Shown: positions 15,814 to 23,080 of the stretch, piece by piece | How the letters are laid out: the number at the start of each line of letters is the position of its first letter | Position numbering within the stretch: the first letter of the stretch is position 1 | Assembly: GCA_020854055.1 (NCBI GenBank) | Contig: JADZGD010000053.1 | Span: 1-35,188, forward strand | Origin: Bryobacterales bacterium | Lineage (GTDB): Bacteria > Acidobacteriota > Terriglobia > Bryobacterales > Bryobacteraceae | Reading direction: 5' to 3' | Length of the DNA stretch: 35,188 nucleotides | Notes under the pieces: generated by a model | Database searches by the model: none | What the model was told of the DNA's origin: nothing | Seen by the model: only the letters and a program-made list of their open reading frames with translations | Made by a program: the position numbers and the translations under genes

Positions 15814-15863
15814 TTGGCTTGGGGTGCAAGAGGTCCCGGGTTCAAATCCCGGCGGCCCGACCA
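15814..15863 (+). other. tRNA-Pro(GGG) 3' fragment, probable att site
   Basis: The 3' portion of a tRNA can be read base by base. There is an anticodon loop TTGGGGT at 15819-15825 (U33, anticodon GGG, G37), anticodon-stem 3' strand GCAAG, variable loop AGGTC, T stem CCGGG with loop TTCAAAT and CCCGG, acceptor strand CGGCCCG, discriminator A and encoded CCA ending at 15863. The 5' acceptor strand and D arm are absent, and the 5' half of the anticodon stem pairs imperfectly, so this is not a functional tRNA gene. A partial tRNA keeping only the 3' side is the usual mark left by integration of an element into a tRNA gene; the intact copy should lie outside this window. Confidence 0.8.
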
Positions 15864-15911
15864 AAACCCCTTCTCAACAATTTACGGGGCCATCCCCGAT
15901 CCCGGATCTTT

Positions 15912-16055
15912 CTAAGAACATAACACCTGAACTCGCTGACGATGGTTGTGGAAGTTTCGGCAGCCGTTCGCCAGACCGCTGATCGACTCCACCTTGTTGC
16001 GCAAGCCTTCGGTGATGCCGTTCGTTCGAGTGAATCGCCACATGTGTCCGATTCC
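15912..16055 (-). pseudogene. ISL3-family transposase remnant (C-terminus only)
   Basis: On the minus strand the frame ending at TAG 15914-15912 encodes WRFTRTNGITEGLRNKVE, then a SGLANGCRNFHNHRQRVQVLCS tail. This is the typical last 40 or so residues of ISL3-family (IS204/IS1001/IS1096 type) transposases, where the pattern is TNGxTEGxxxKxExxxRxAxGxRNFxNYRxRV. Upstream the similarity ends at about 16050 and a stop codon follows (TGA, 16085-16083), so the catalytic part is missing. It lies 50 bp beyond the tRNA fragment, a common landing zone for decayed insertions. Confidence 0.75.
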
Positions 16056-16347
16056 TCCAGTGGCGGCCACAGCCGGCGCGATTCACCGATTTGGACCCGG
16101 TTCATGGCCATGCGACGCGGCCGGCAGCTTCCCATCGCCCGCTCTGGGAACCGGCCGGATCGAGGAGCGGACGATCGATCCGGCGCACCATGAATTCAGC
16201 GAAGCTCCGACGGTGAGTGCATCGGGGCTCGCGTGCGGCCATTTAGGGCGTCCACTGTTCGGGAGTACGGTCGAACAGCCTCTGATATCCACCCCGCCGC
16301 CTCTTTGCCCATAAGCCCGTCCAAGGATTGGAAAGCAGATGACGAGG
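16056..16347. other. spacer between transposase remnant and antiporter gene
   Basis: About 290 bp with no supported gene. Short frames on both strands lack ribosome binding sites and recognisable protein patterns. Part may be further decayed transposon sequence, since the ISL3 remnant ends at its left edge, but I could not read any more of the transposase here. No terminator hairpin for the antiporter gene was seen. Confidence 0.4.
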
Positions 16348-18042
16348 CTAGCCGGATTCCGATGTTCCGTAAAGACGCCGTCGGATCGCGGCGCGCTGCT
16401 CAACGGAATTACCATCCCTCTTCAGCTCTCCGGCCGTTACCGCTTCGGCCAGGGCAACGCCTACTTCCGCCTCTCCGGCAGCCACCACATCGGCTCCCGC
16501 ACGGCGAAGGTCGGCCGCATCACGCAGGTGGGCGCAACGCACGAGTACGCGCAGTTCAGGGTTGAGCAGGCGTGCCTGCCTGATGATTTCAGCGGCATCC
16601 GCAATATCCGCGCTCAAGACTAGCGTCCCCGCCGTCTCGATGCCCCCTTCCTCGAGGGTTCCCGGGCGCAGGACATCCCCATAAACGCCGGCGAGGCCCT
16701 CCGCGCGGATGCGACGAATTGTTTCCAGGTTCAGGTCAATTACGGTAATTTCGGTGCCACGCTCTTCAAGCAACCGGCGCACGACCTTCCCGACGGGACC
16801 GTATCCGACGAGGATACAGCGCCTCGGATCAACTCTCGGCCGCATCCCCGCCGTACGCGGAGTTACCTTGAGGACCGGCGACGATACACGCCTGGCCAGG
16901 CTATAGATAAATGGATTCAGCACGATGGAAATGATCGACACAGCCACCACCGCATTCCAGCCGATGTCATTGATGAGCCCGAGTTGTCGAGCGACCGAAC
17001 CGAGAATGAAGCTGAACTCGCCGACCTGCGAGAATGCCGCCCCCACCGGTACGGCAGTCGCGAAGGGTATGCCGAGGCCCCGCACAGTGAGCAGCGCTGC
17101 CAACGGTTTGACGATTACCACCACGGCTAAGACGGCGAAAATCGTCAGCGGAGCATCGAGCAGGCTCGGCGGGTTGAACAACATGCCGACCGACACAAAA
17201 AAGAGCACGGCAAAGGCGTCGCGCATCGGCACCGCATCGAGAGCGGCGCGTGTAGCGAATTCGGACCGTCCGACGGCCAATCCAGCCAAAAAGGCGCCGA
17301 GCGCCATGGAAACGCCAAACAACTCCGCGGAACCAACCGCGATCCCCAGCGCGAGCACCAGCACCGCAAGAGTGAACAACTCGCGCGAACGCGTCCTCTC
17401 GATCCGCCCCAGGGCGCCGGGAATGACCCAACGCCCAAGCAGCACCACCGCGATTACCAGGCCAGCCACCTTCAGTCCGGCAATCCCCAAAGCCGGGCCG
17501 GCGCTCTCGGTGGCTCTGCCGCCCGGAGCAAATATGATCGGGAGCAATAGCAGCATGCCGACAGTGAGCAGATCTTCAACTACGGTCCAGCCAATGGCAA
17601 TGTAGCCGATCTGGGCGTGCAGATCGTGCCACTCAGCCAACACCAGCGCCATGACTACAGTGCTGGCCACGGAGATTGCCATTCCGAGAACAATGCCGGC
17701 GGTCCAACTCCAACCCATGAAATGCAGGATCACCGCAAGTGCCGCTGTCGATATGGCGCTTTGGATCAAGGCGCCTGGCACCACGATGCGCCACATCGCG
17801 ATCATCTCACTGAGGTGAAACCGCAGACCGATACCAAACAGCAGCAGAATCACGCCGATTTCAGCGAACTGCTCTGCGATCGCGCGGTTGGCGACAAATC
17901 CGGGAGTGAAAGGTCCCACGAGGATCCCGGCAAGCAGGTATCCAACAATGGGAGAGACCCGCAGGCGCTGTGCGGCAAAGCCGAAGACCAAGGCCCCGGC
18001 TAACCCACTCGTGAATGTCAGAATCACGCTTAGGTCGTGCAT
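16348..18042 (-). CDS. CPA2 cation:proton antiporter with RCK domain (KefB/YbaL-like)
   Basis: A 564-residue inner-membrane protein. Residues 1-390 hold about 12 hydrophobic segments of the Na+/H+ exchanger fold (VGYLLAGILVGPF; FAEIGVILLLFGIGLRF; SMALGAFLAGLAVG). From about residue 405 a Rossmann RCK/TrkA-N domain follows, with VGYGPVGKVVRRLLEERG and an acidic end of strand two (VIDLN). This is the YbaL/KefB arrangement: potassium or sodium efflux in exchange for protons, gated by a nucleotide or redox signal. The tail after the RCK domain is short and lacks a TrkA-C domain. It lies 37 bp downstream of the pirin gene in the same direction, so the two are probably one operon. No clear Shine-Dalgarno sequence precedes its ATG. 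Confidence 0.88.
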   Translation of the reverse strand: MHDLSVILTFTSGLAGALVFGFAAQRLRVSPIVGYLLAGILVGPFTPGFVANRAIAEQFAEIGVILLLFGIGLRFHLSEMIAMWRIVVPGALIQSAISTAALAVILHFMGWSWTAGIVLGMAISVASTVVMALVLAEWHDLHAQIGYIAIGWTVVEDLLTVGMLLLLPIIFAPGGRATESAGPALGIAGLKVAGLVIAVVLLGRWVIPGALGRIERTRSRELFTLAVLVLALGIAVGSAELFGVSMALGAFLAGLAVGRSEFATRAALDAVPMRDAFAVLFFVSVGMLFNPPSLLDAPLTIFAVLAVVVIVKPLAALLTVRGLGIPFATAVPVGAAFSQVGEFSFILGSVARQLGLINDIGWNAVVAVSIISIVLNPFIYSLARRVSSPVLKVTPRTAGMRPRVDPRRCILVGYGPVGKVVRRLLEERGTEITVIDLNLETIRRIRAEGLAGVYGDVLRPGTLEEGGIETAGTLVLSADIADAAEIIRQARLLNPELRVLVRCAHLRDAADLRRAGADVVAAGEAEVGVALAEAVTAGELKRDGNSVEQRAAIRRRLYGTSESG

Positions 18043-18079
18043 TCAACGTGATTGGCGAGAGCCTGATGTCCTAAGTGCA

Positions 18080-18997
18080 TCAGCCATGTGTCGTAGTCGT
18101 CCGTAGAAACGTTCCTTGCTCCAGCTCTTCGAAAGCCTCGCGGAGTTGCGCCTGGGTGTTCATCACAATCGGCCCGTACCAGGCGACCGGTTCGTGAAGC
18201 GGCTGCCCCGAAACGAGCAGAAAACGGATGCCGTCCTCCCCTGCCTGCACCTGGACCTCGTCGCCGCGTTCAAACAGGATGAGAGATCGATTGTCCGCTT
18301 GCACCGGAGGAGCGGTATCCAACCACCCGACGGGCTCGGTAGGAACTGCGAGCGGGCCGGAGGCATTGCAGAATTTCCCTTTGCCGGAGAAAACATAGGC
18401 AAAGGCGTGACGGGTTGTCTCGATAGGTAGCACTTTCCGTTTTCCGGCGGGTACGGACACATCCAAATAAATGGGGTCGGACGCTACTCCATCGACCGGT
18501 CCGGCTTTTCCCCAGAAGCTTCCGCAGATGACTCTGACGCGGGTGCCGTCATCATCGGTGATCTCCGGGATATCCGCCGCTCTCACATCCTGATACCGGG
18601 GCCGGCTCATCTTGAGAGAAGCCGGGAGATTCACCCACAACTGAAAGCCGTGCATCTCTCCTGCCTCGTTGCCCTTCGGCATTTCCTGGTGAACGATCCC
18701 GCTCCCCGCCGTCATCCACTGTACGTCTCCAGCACCGATTACTCCCCGGTTTCCCAGACTGTCGCCGTGCTCCACCGTGCCTCCGAGCACGTATGTGACG
18801 GTCTCAATGCCGCGGTGCGGGTGCCATGGAAAGCCGGCGAGGTAGTCTTCCGGGACGTCGTTACGGAAATCGTCGAGCAGTAGAAAAGGATCGAAATCCG
18901 ACGTGGTTCCAAAGCCGAATGCCCGGCGTAAGTGGACTCCGGCGCCTTCGATTGCCGGCTTCGACTTTACAATTCGCTTAACGGGACGAATGGACAT
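18080..18997 (-). CDS. pirin family protein
   Basis: A 305-residue bicupin. The start at ATG 18997 has a near-perfect site (TAGGAGGTGG). The iron ligands of pirin are present in the N-terminal cupin: H59 and H61 in FPWHPHRGIETVTY, and H103 and E105 in GSGIVHQEMP. The C-terminal cupin (PVGWLDTAPPV..., FLLVSGQPLHEPVAWYGPIVMN) is typical of the family. Bacterial pirins include quercetin 2,3-dioxygenases and redox sensors, and their physiological roles are mostly unsettled. The gene lies upstream of and in line with the CPA2 antiporter, which suggests a shared stress response. A short coding-like frame ends in its ribosome binding site. Confidence 0.9.
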   Translation of the reverse strand: MSIRPVKRIVKSKPAIEGAGVHLRRAFGFGTTSDFDPFLLLDDFRNDVPEDYLAGFPWHPHRGIETVTYVLGGTVEHGDSLGNRGVIGAGDVQWMTAGSGIVHQEMPKGNEAGEMHGFQLWVNLPASLKMSRPRYQDVRAADIPEITDDDGTRVRVICGSFWGKAGPVDGVASDPIYLDVSVPAGKRKVLPIETTRHAFAYVFSGKGKFCNASGPLAVPTEPVGWLDTAPPVQADNRSLILFERGDEVQVQAGEDGIRFLLVSGQPLHEPVAWYGPIVMNTQAQLREAFEELEQGTFLRTTTTHG

Positions 18998-19396
18998 CAA
19001 CCACCTCCTAATGGACCAGCTTAGCCCCGATCCGGGCGCCCATCTTCAACGCATAGCCGAACTGGATGCTCAGATAACCCGGCAACTCCAGCCAGCGGGC
19101 GTTCTTACCTTCGCCGGTTATCGCGACCTTCGGTTTCATATCGCACGTCTTCGCGGAATGCACTGTTCCTGTACAAGACCATCAGGGTACCAGGACGGCG
19201 CGTCCCCTGATCTCACCACCCTTCAGCTTCGCACACACCTCGACATGAACGTGCCCGGCGCCTCCGTTACGATTACCTCCAGTAATTTCACGGGCGACCC
19301 TATTGTGGAATGCTCACTACACAGCCATTCATCCGGACCGCCAGTGCGGGGAATATCCTGGTGAAGACTGGTCGTTGCAAATCTATTTCGGAGACG
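18998..19396. other. region upstream of pirin, mostly without a recognised gene
   Basis: About 400 bp between the barrel gene and pirin. Apart from the short minus-strand frame at 19008-19139 described separately, I see no supported gene, no terminator for the barrel gene and no strong promoter. Longer plus-strand frames here have no ribosome binding site and oppose the direction of both neighbours. Confidence 0.4.
19008..19139 (-). CDS. candidate small protein, coupled to pirin
   Basis: A 43-codon frame (MKPKVAITGEGKNARWLE..., ending ARIGAKLVH) whose TAG stop forms the first bases of the pirin Shine-Dalgarno sequence TAGGAGG. About 79% of its third codon positions are G or C (34 of 43), as in real genes of this window. 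The frame is open 14 codons further up, to a TGA, and includes a GTG at 19163, so the true start is unclear, and no ribosome binding site is evident for the ATG. It could be a genuine leader peptide or small protein, or the tail of a lost gene. No family recognised. Confidence 0.3.
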   Translation of the reverse strand: MKPKVAITGEGKNARWLELPGYLSIQFGYALKMGARIGAKLVH

Positions 19397-20134
19397 CTAG
19401 ATATGAAACAGCAGGCTCACGCCGAAATAGAAGTTGTGGGCTTTCGGCGCTTCGCTTGGGCGGAGCAGGGAACTGGCCACGCCGGAGTAGCCCACACGCG
19501 GTGTCAGGCGGATGCGGGAGCCGAGGGAGACGGGCAGAGCGATGGCGGGATGAAAGTCCACCACTCCGGCGCGCTCAACGCCGTAGTAGCCTCGGTTAAA
19601 GCCTTTCGACGCGGCTCCGGCACCGGCGGAAAATTCGGCGCTCCACGGCTTGTTGGGGCCAAGTTTGGGCAGCGCGATGGAGTGTGCAAGGTCAAAGGAA
19701 ACATAGGTGCCGTGGATCGCGCCGACATCGCTGTACACCTTTACCGAGGGATGAAGGGGAACGGCGAACCCGGCCCCGGCATAGAGTTCGGTGGTGGATT
19801 CCTCGTGTGTGCTGGGGAAGGTGTAGTGAATCAGGCCACACGATAGCGTCGCCCTTTCCGCATGGTGGTCGTAGCCGATTTCGTAATCCAGTTCGGAGAA
19901 CTCTCCCCGCCGTCCGTTGGACGACTCCAGATCGTTGTTGGCCAGGATGTTGAGATGAACTCCTCGATAATCGGCGGTGGCGGATGTCTGCAGCAGCGGT
20001 CCGTTGGTGAGGATGATTCCGCGCCAGACATACTGGCTTAAGGCGGATGTTTCCAGATCCAGGCTGGGGTGCGATTCAGCAAACGCGACTCCGCTTGCCA
20101 ACAAAACAAAAACTATCCGATACGTTTTCTTCAT
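19397..20134 (-). CDS. exported beta-barrel outer-membrane protein
   Basis: A 245-residue protein with a clear signal peptide (residues 1-19, ending VAFA) and a GGAGA ribosome binding site. The mature part starts with LETSALSQYVWRGIILTNGP, which resembles the first strands of Gcw_chp-type porin-like proteins. It continues as alternating strands (YEIGYDHHAE, TELYAGAGFAVPL, IRLTPRVGYSGVAS), ending FYFGVSLLFHI with hydrophobic residues alternating in the last strand as in outer-membrane barrels. A channel or structural role is likely and the substrate is unknown. Its ATG overlaps the stop of a short frame upstream (ATGA). Confidence 0.75.
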   Translation of the reverse strand: MKKTYRIVFVLLASGVAFAESHPSLDLETSALSQYVWRGIILTNGPLLQTSATADYRGVHLNILANNDLESSNGRRGEFSELDYEIGYDHHAERATLSCGLIHYTFPSTHEESTTELYAGAGFAVPLHPSVKVYSDVGAIHGTYVSFDLAHSIALPKLGPNKPWSAEFSAGAGAASKGFNRGYYGVERAGVVDFHPAIALPVSLGSRIRLTPRVGYSGVASSLLRPSEAPKAHNFYFGVSLLFHI

Positions 20135-20277
20135 GATCTGTCTCCATGAGCGTCAACCGGCGATTCGAGGCTGGCGGAGACGTGTACCATCTGGACGCCC
20201 GCCTGAGTGATCTTGTCCTGCTCCCAGCCGGTATAAACGGTGGGAACATTCGGCATCCGGCCGGCCACCCGCAACAT
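20131..20277 (-). CDS. candidate small protein overlapping the barrel gene start
   Basis: A 48-codon frame (MLRVAGRMPNVPTVYTGWEQ..., ending DAHGDRS) that stops at TGA within the ATGA of the barrel gene, the pattern of translational coupling. About 73% of third positions are G or C (35 of 48). The frame stays open upstream to a TAA near 20389, so a longer protein with an unusual start, or a decayed gene, is possible. No domain and no ribosome binding site recognised. Confidence 0.3.
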   Translation of the reverse strand: MLRVAGRMPNVPTVYTGWEQDKITQAGVQMVHVSASLESPVDAHGDRS

Positions 20278-20505
20278 CGCGATAGCGCGCCTGCCAAAAG
20301 CGCGAGTCGTGCTCCCAGCGCAGTTCCGGACCGTTGGTTCGCCTGATCGTTTTCGCGGCGGCTCTTGAAGCCCCAGCGCCGCCCAAGAGACTTATCGGCT
20401 GCGGGCAGCCGGATTACTTGTGTTTCTGAGAGGGATGGAGAGGACGCGGACAGGCTCGCGGCGAACCGCCCGAGCATTCCGCCGGGAACGCCAAACCGGA
20501 CCGGC
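20135..20505. other. region between barrel protein and phosphoesterase genes
   Basis: About 370 bp. The short minus-strand frame at 20131-20277 is the only coding-like stretch. The rest shows no recognised gene, no strong terminator for the phosphoesterase gene and no obvious promoter. Competing frames on the minus strand, including one of 133 codons, are Arg/Ser/Gly-rich and look like out-of-frame reading of GC-rich DNA. Confidence 0.4.
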
Positions 20506-22194
20506 TTACCGGCTGCTTCGTTCCAGATTCCGGTGGGCCGATTCGGGAACGATTTTCCAATTGTTACTGGCGGAGGAGGGCAGTTGTTTGTGCGCGGTGT
20601 AGTATTCGATCATCAGGTCACGGATCGATACCGCCGACTTCCAAAGTATCCGCGCGTTTTTGAACATGGTATAGCCGGCGCTCCCTCCGGCGCGGTAGTT
20701 GTTGATGGCAATGCGTAGCGGCTGATCGGCCGTGAGCGGCTTACCGCGGTAGCGCAGATTGACAATGCGCCGTCCCTCGGGTTGGCTGAGGTCGATCTCG
20801 TACTCGACGCCCTCAGCCATGTCGAAGTTGAAGCCGAAAACGCGGGGGTTGATCAGTGATCCGTCGCAATCGGGCGTTGCGCAGGAGCGAAAATAGCGGG
20901 CCGAGTTTTCAAGCGCTTCGCGCAGCATGCGGCCATTGCCCTCGATGGCGTAGAGTTCGTTGTCGTAGATGTACAGCGCCGCCAGTTCACGCACCGTCAC
21001 CGGGCCGCGGTGGATAACGACCCGCGGGTTGAACAACGCGCTGAGCGAGACATCGGCCTTGGCATAGTGGAGTTGTACGCGTTGCACCGCGTCGAGCAGT
21101 GCCGTGTCTTCATTGCGGGCATTACGCCCTGTCATCTCGATGCCCGACTTGGCGACGGGAGTACTAAGATACTTTTCCGCCAGTTCATGGTAGGGCCGGC
21201 CCAGGGCCAGCATCGCAGGGTCGGCCGGCGTTTCTTGGTTCACCCGCAGCAGCGCGCCACTGGATTCACGTATCTTCCAACCACCGGCGCCGCCGTCAAG
21301 AACAAAATCGATGCGGGCCAGGGAAGCGGCCCAGTTCTTCGGCTGGATCAGCAGCACACCGTTCAATCGGGTCTGGGGCAGTTCCTGATGAGAGTGACCA
21401 AAGACGATGGCATCCACCCCGGTTGGACCGGAACCAAGGCGGGCAGCCAACTGATAGACCATGTTTTCCCGGCCGCCGGCGAGCACCCGGCCGGTCTTCG
21501 GATCACGGTCGAGCCCGGCGTGAACCGCCAGCATCACGATGCCGGGCCGCTGGCTGGCCCGGACCTCGCGCACTGTGTTCACCGCGGCCTTGACGCCATC
21601 TTCAAATTCGTAGCCGGCGTAATGGGCCGGTTCTTCCCAGGTGGGCACGGCGGGCGTTGTAAGCCCGATGACGGCTACTCTTACGCCGTTAATGGTCTCG
21701 ACAACATAGGGCGCAAATGGCCTGGCGCTCGCGCCGCGTTTAACCCGAATGTTGGCCGCTATGCAGGGAAAGCCGGCATCGCTCCGAGCCCGGTCCAGAT
21801 TCTTCAGGCCGAAATTGAACTCGTGATTGCCAACCACCATGGCGTTGTAGCCTAGCTTGTTCATGGCAGCCATCATCGGATCGTGATCGAAACCGGCCGG
21901 TACGGATAGAGAAAGCGGCAGATGGCCGGTTTTCACCCACTCCTGGTAGAGAGTCTCAATGGGTGTGCCCTGGATGACATCGCCACAATCGATCAGCAGC
22001 GGATGGATCCCCTCGGCGCGAATGGAGGCGATGAGGGTGGCGATCTTCGCCAGACCACGATCAGCCGGTTTGGCGGTGAAATAATCGTACGGGTAGAGAT
22101 TGCCGTGCATGTCGGTGGTGGCCAGCACGGTTACTCGCGCCTCGCCCGCGGCTAGCGAGCAGAGTGAAAGGAGCAAACAGACGAACAGACGCAT
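20506..22194 (-). CDS. secreted 5'-nucleotidase / cyclic-nucleotide phosphodiesterase family protein
   Basis: A 562-residue exported enzyme of the UshA/YfkN family with a signal peptide (residues 1-17). The N-terminal metallophosphatase has all the metal motifs: TTDMHGN (D28, H30), DCGDVIQG near 70, VVGNHEFNFG near 125, LAVHAGLD near 208 and GHSH near 250. The C-terminal 5'-nucleotidase domain (about 350-540) includes DVSLSALFNPR and IAINNYRAGGSAGYTMF, the loop that stacks the base. It should hydrolyse nucleotides or 2',3'-cyclic nucleotides in the periplasm to recover phosphate and nucleosides. No Shine-Dalgarno sequence precedes the ATG, but TATACT lies 12 bases upstream. Confidence 0.88.
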   Translation of the reverse strand: MRLFVCLLLSLCSLAAGEARVTVLATTDMHGNLYPYDYFTAKPADRGLAKIATLIASIRAEGIHPLLIDCGDVIQGTPIETLYQEWVKTGHLPLSLSVPAGFDHDPMMAAMNKLGYNAMVVGNHEFNFGLKNLDRARSDAGFPCIAANIRVKRGASARPFAPYVVETINGVRVAVIGLTTPAVPTWEEPAHYAGYEFEDGVKAAVNTVREVRASQRPGIVMLAVHAGLDRDPKTGRVLAGGRENMVYQLAARLGSGPTGVDAIVFGHSHQELPQTRLNGVLLIQPKNWAASLARIDFVLDGGAGGWKIRESSGALLRVNQETPADPAMLALGRPYHELAEKYLSTPVAKSGIEMTGRNARNEDTALLDAVQRVQLHYAKADVSLSALFNPRVVIHRGPVTVRELAALYIYDNELYAIEGNGRMLREALENSARYFRSCATPDCDGSLINPRVFGFNFDMAEGVEYEIDLSQPEGRRIVNLRYRGKPLTADQPLRIAINNYRAGGSAGYTMFKNARILWKSAVSIRDLMIEYYTAHKQLPSSASNNWKIVPESAHRNLERSSR

Positions 22195-22206
22195 GGGAAC
22201 AGTTTC

Positions 22207-22212
22207 AGTATA
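22207..22212 (-). promoter_or_regulatory. -10-like TATACT close to the phosphoesterase start
   Basis: On the minus strand TATACT ends 12 bases before the ATG, in the context CTTTATACTGAAACTGTTCCC. Transcription from it would begin roughly 5-6 bases before the start codon, leaving no room for a ribosome binding site. Confidence 0.4.
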
Positions 22213-22302
22213 AAGCGATGGAGGCGGAGCGTTCCGGCGGCGGGTGAAGTTTAGTTCCGATAACAGATATTATGTAAAATCATGCCTCAAGCCAATAACC
22301 CG

Positions 22303-22962
22303 CTATCGTACGATTACGGTGACTGGCCGCATCCGAGGGGTTACCCGAATCGCCCGTTGAACCAGTACGCGGCCAAACCGGCCTGGTCCGGTGACTGTCA
22401 GCCGGTACTCGCCGGCTGGCAGGCTCGTCAGCAGGAATCGCCCACCCTCATTGAATACCGATGCCGACCAACCGTCCGCGCTCAAAACCAGGCCGGCATC
22501 GCCTCGCAGCCTCCCGCTACTGTCTACCACCTCTCCGCGGACACAGTACGCCGGAACGCGCCGCATTGCGATTGTTACCGGCGGAGCGTTCCGGCTGCTT
22601 TCCACCCGTACCCGGTAAGCCGTGGGCACGAACTCGCTGGTGAGGACGCAGCATTCCGCGCATCCCGGCGAAGCCGAAGGCGGGCTGCTGCGAGCGCTCG
22701 CCCGAATGAGGTACTCACCCGGATCGAGACCGCTTAGACAGAACTCTCCTCGAAGATCCGCAGTTACGCCTCCGGAAGGAGAGCCTCGTGGGACGGGGAG
22801 AGATCCAGCCCGTATTGCGCGGACAGCGGCGGATGCAACAGGTGCTCCACCGGGATCGATCACCCGGCCCTGAATCGCACACTCTGGCCCTGCTGCTCCC
22901 GTTGCACTGACACTCGCGAGCAGCAAGTACCTCGCCCCACGCCAAATGGACTGCCCATGCAT
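22303..22962 (-). CDS. exported protein with carboxypeptidase-regulatory-like repeats
   Basis: A 219-residue protein. I chose ATG 22962 because a signal peptide follows it (WRGARYLLLASVSATGAAG); upstream codons would read through a terminator. Two carboxypeptidase-regulatory-like (transthyretin-fold) modules can be seen: IQGRVIDPGGAPVASAAVRA with LSGLDPGEYLIRASA, and VRGEVVDSSGRLRGDAGLV with LTSLPAGEYRLTVTG. Four cysteines (around GCAECC and in the second module) may form disulfides. Such modules are common in acidobacterial secreted and outer-membrane proteins as stalk or binding domains. No catalytic domain is attached. There is no ribosome binding site; TATACT lies 14 bases before the ATG. 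Confidence 0.7.
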   Translation of the reverse strand: MHGQSIWRGARYLLLASVSATGAAGPECAIQGRVIDPGGAPVASAAVRAIRAGSLPVPRGSPSGGVTADLRGEFCLSGLDPGEYLIRASARSSPPSASPGCAECCVLTSEFVPTAYRVRVESSRNAPPVTIAMRRVPAYCVRGEVVDSSGRLRGDAGLVLSADGWSASVFNEGGRFLLTSLPAGEYRLTVTGPGRFGRVLVQRAIRVTPRMRPVTVIVR

Positions 22963-22976
22963 GCGTGATTGGAGCC

Positions 22977-22982
22977 AGTATA
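22977..22982 (-). promoter_or_regulatory. -10-like TATACT close to the regulatory-like protein start
   Basis: TATACT on the minus strand ends 14 bases before the ATG at 22962 and begins 27 bases after the stem of the upstream terminator. A transcript from here would have a leader of about 7 bases. Confidence 0.4.
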
Positions 22983-23008
22983 GCCTGCCTAAATTGTCGA
23001 TTGAAGTG

Positions 23009-23047
23009 AAAAAAGCCCGTACCTCCGTGTTGCGGCAGGTACGGGCT
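23009..23047 (-). terminator. intrinsic terminator of the FecR-domain gene
   Basis: AGCCCGTACCT (23014-23024) and AGGTACGGGCT (23037-23047) form a perfect 11-bp stem with a 12-base loop. Read on the minus strand, the stem runs straight into six T residues (GGGCTTTTTTC). It lies about 35 bases after the stop of the FecR-domain gene, exactly where a rho-independent terminator is expected. Confidence 0.92.
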
Positions 23048-23080
23048 GAGGGAAGAAGATCGTGCCAGGCTGAAAGTCCT

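Larger units (their letters stand above)
15378..15911. other. non-coding attachment-site region
   Basis: About 530 bp without a convincing gene. In order it holds the palindrome at 15467-15484, a CGGCGAGTACA sequence at about 15499 that also occurs early in the integrase gene near 7368, the long inverted repeat at 15605-15637, the GTAAGTG direct repeats at 15784-15803, and the tRNA-Pro 3' fragment. Short open frames on the plus strand have no ribosome binding site and no recognisable product. The density of symmetric sites next to a tRNA fragment suggests recombination machinery rather than coding. Confidence 0.5.

Noticed and set aside
15814..15863. Functional tRNA-Pro gene
   Set aside because: The D arm and 5' acceptor strand are missing, so it cannot fold as a tRNA.
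18903..19364. Plus-strand frame of 153 codons overlapping the pirin start
   Set aside because: It crosses the pirin start and ribosome site, lacks its own ribosome site and resembles no protein. The short minus-strand frame is the better candidate there.
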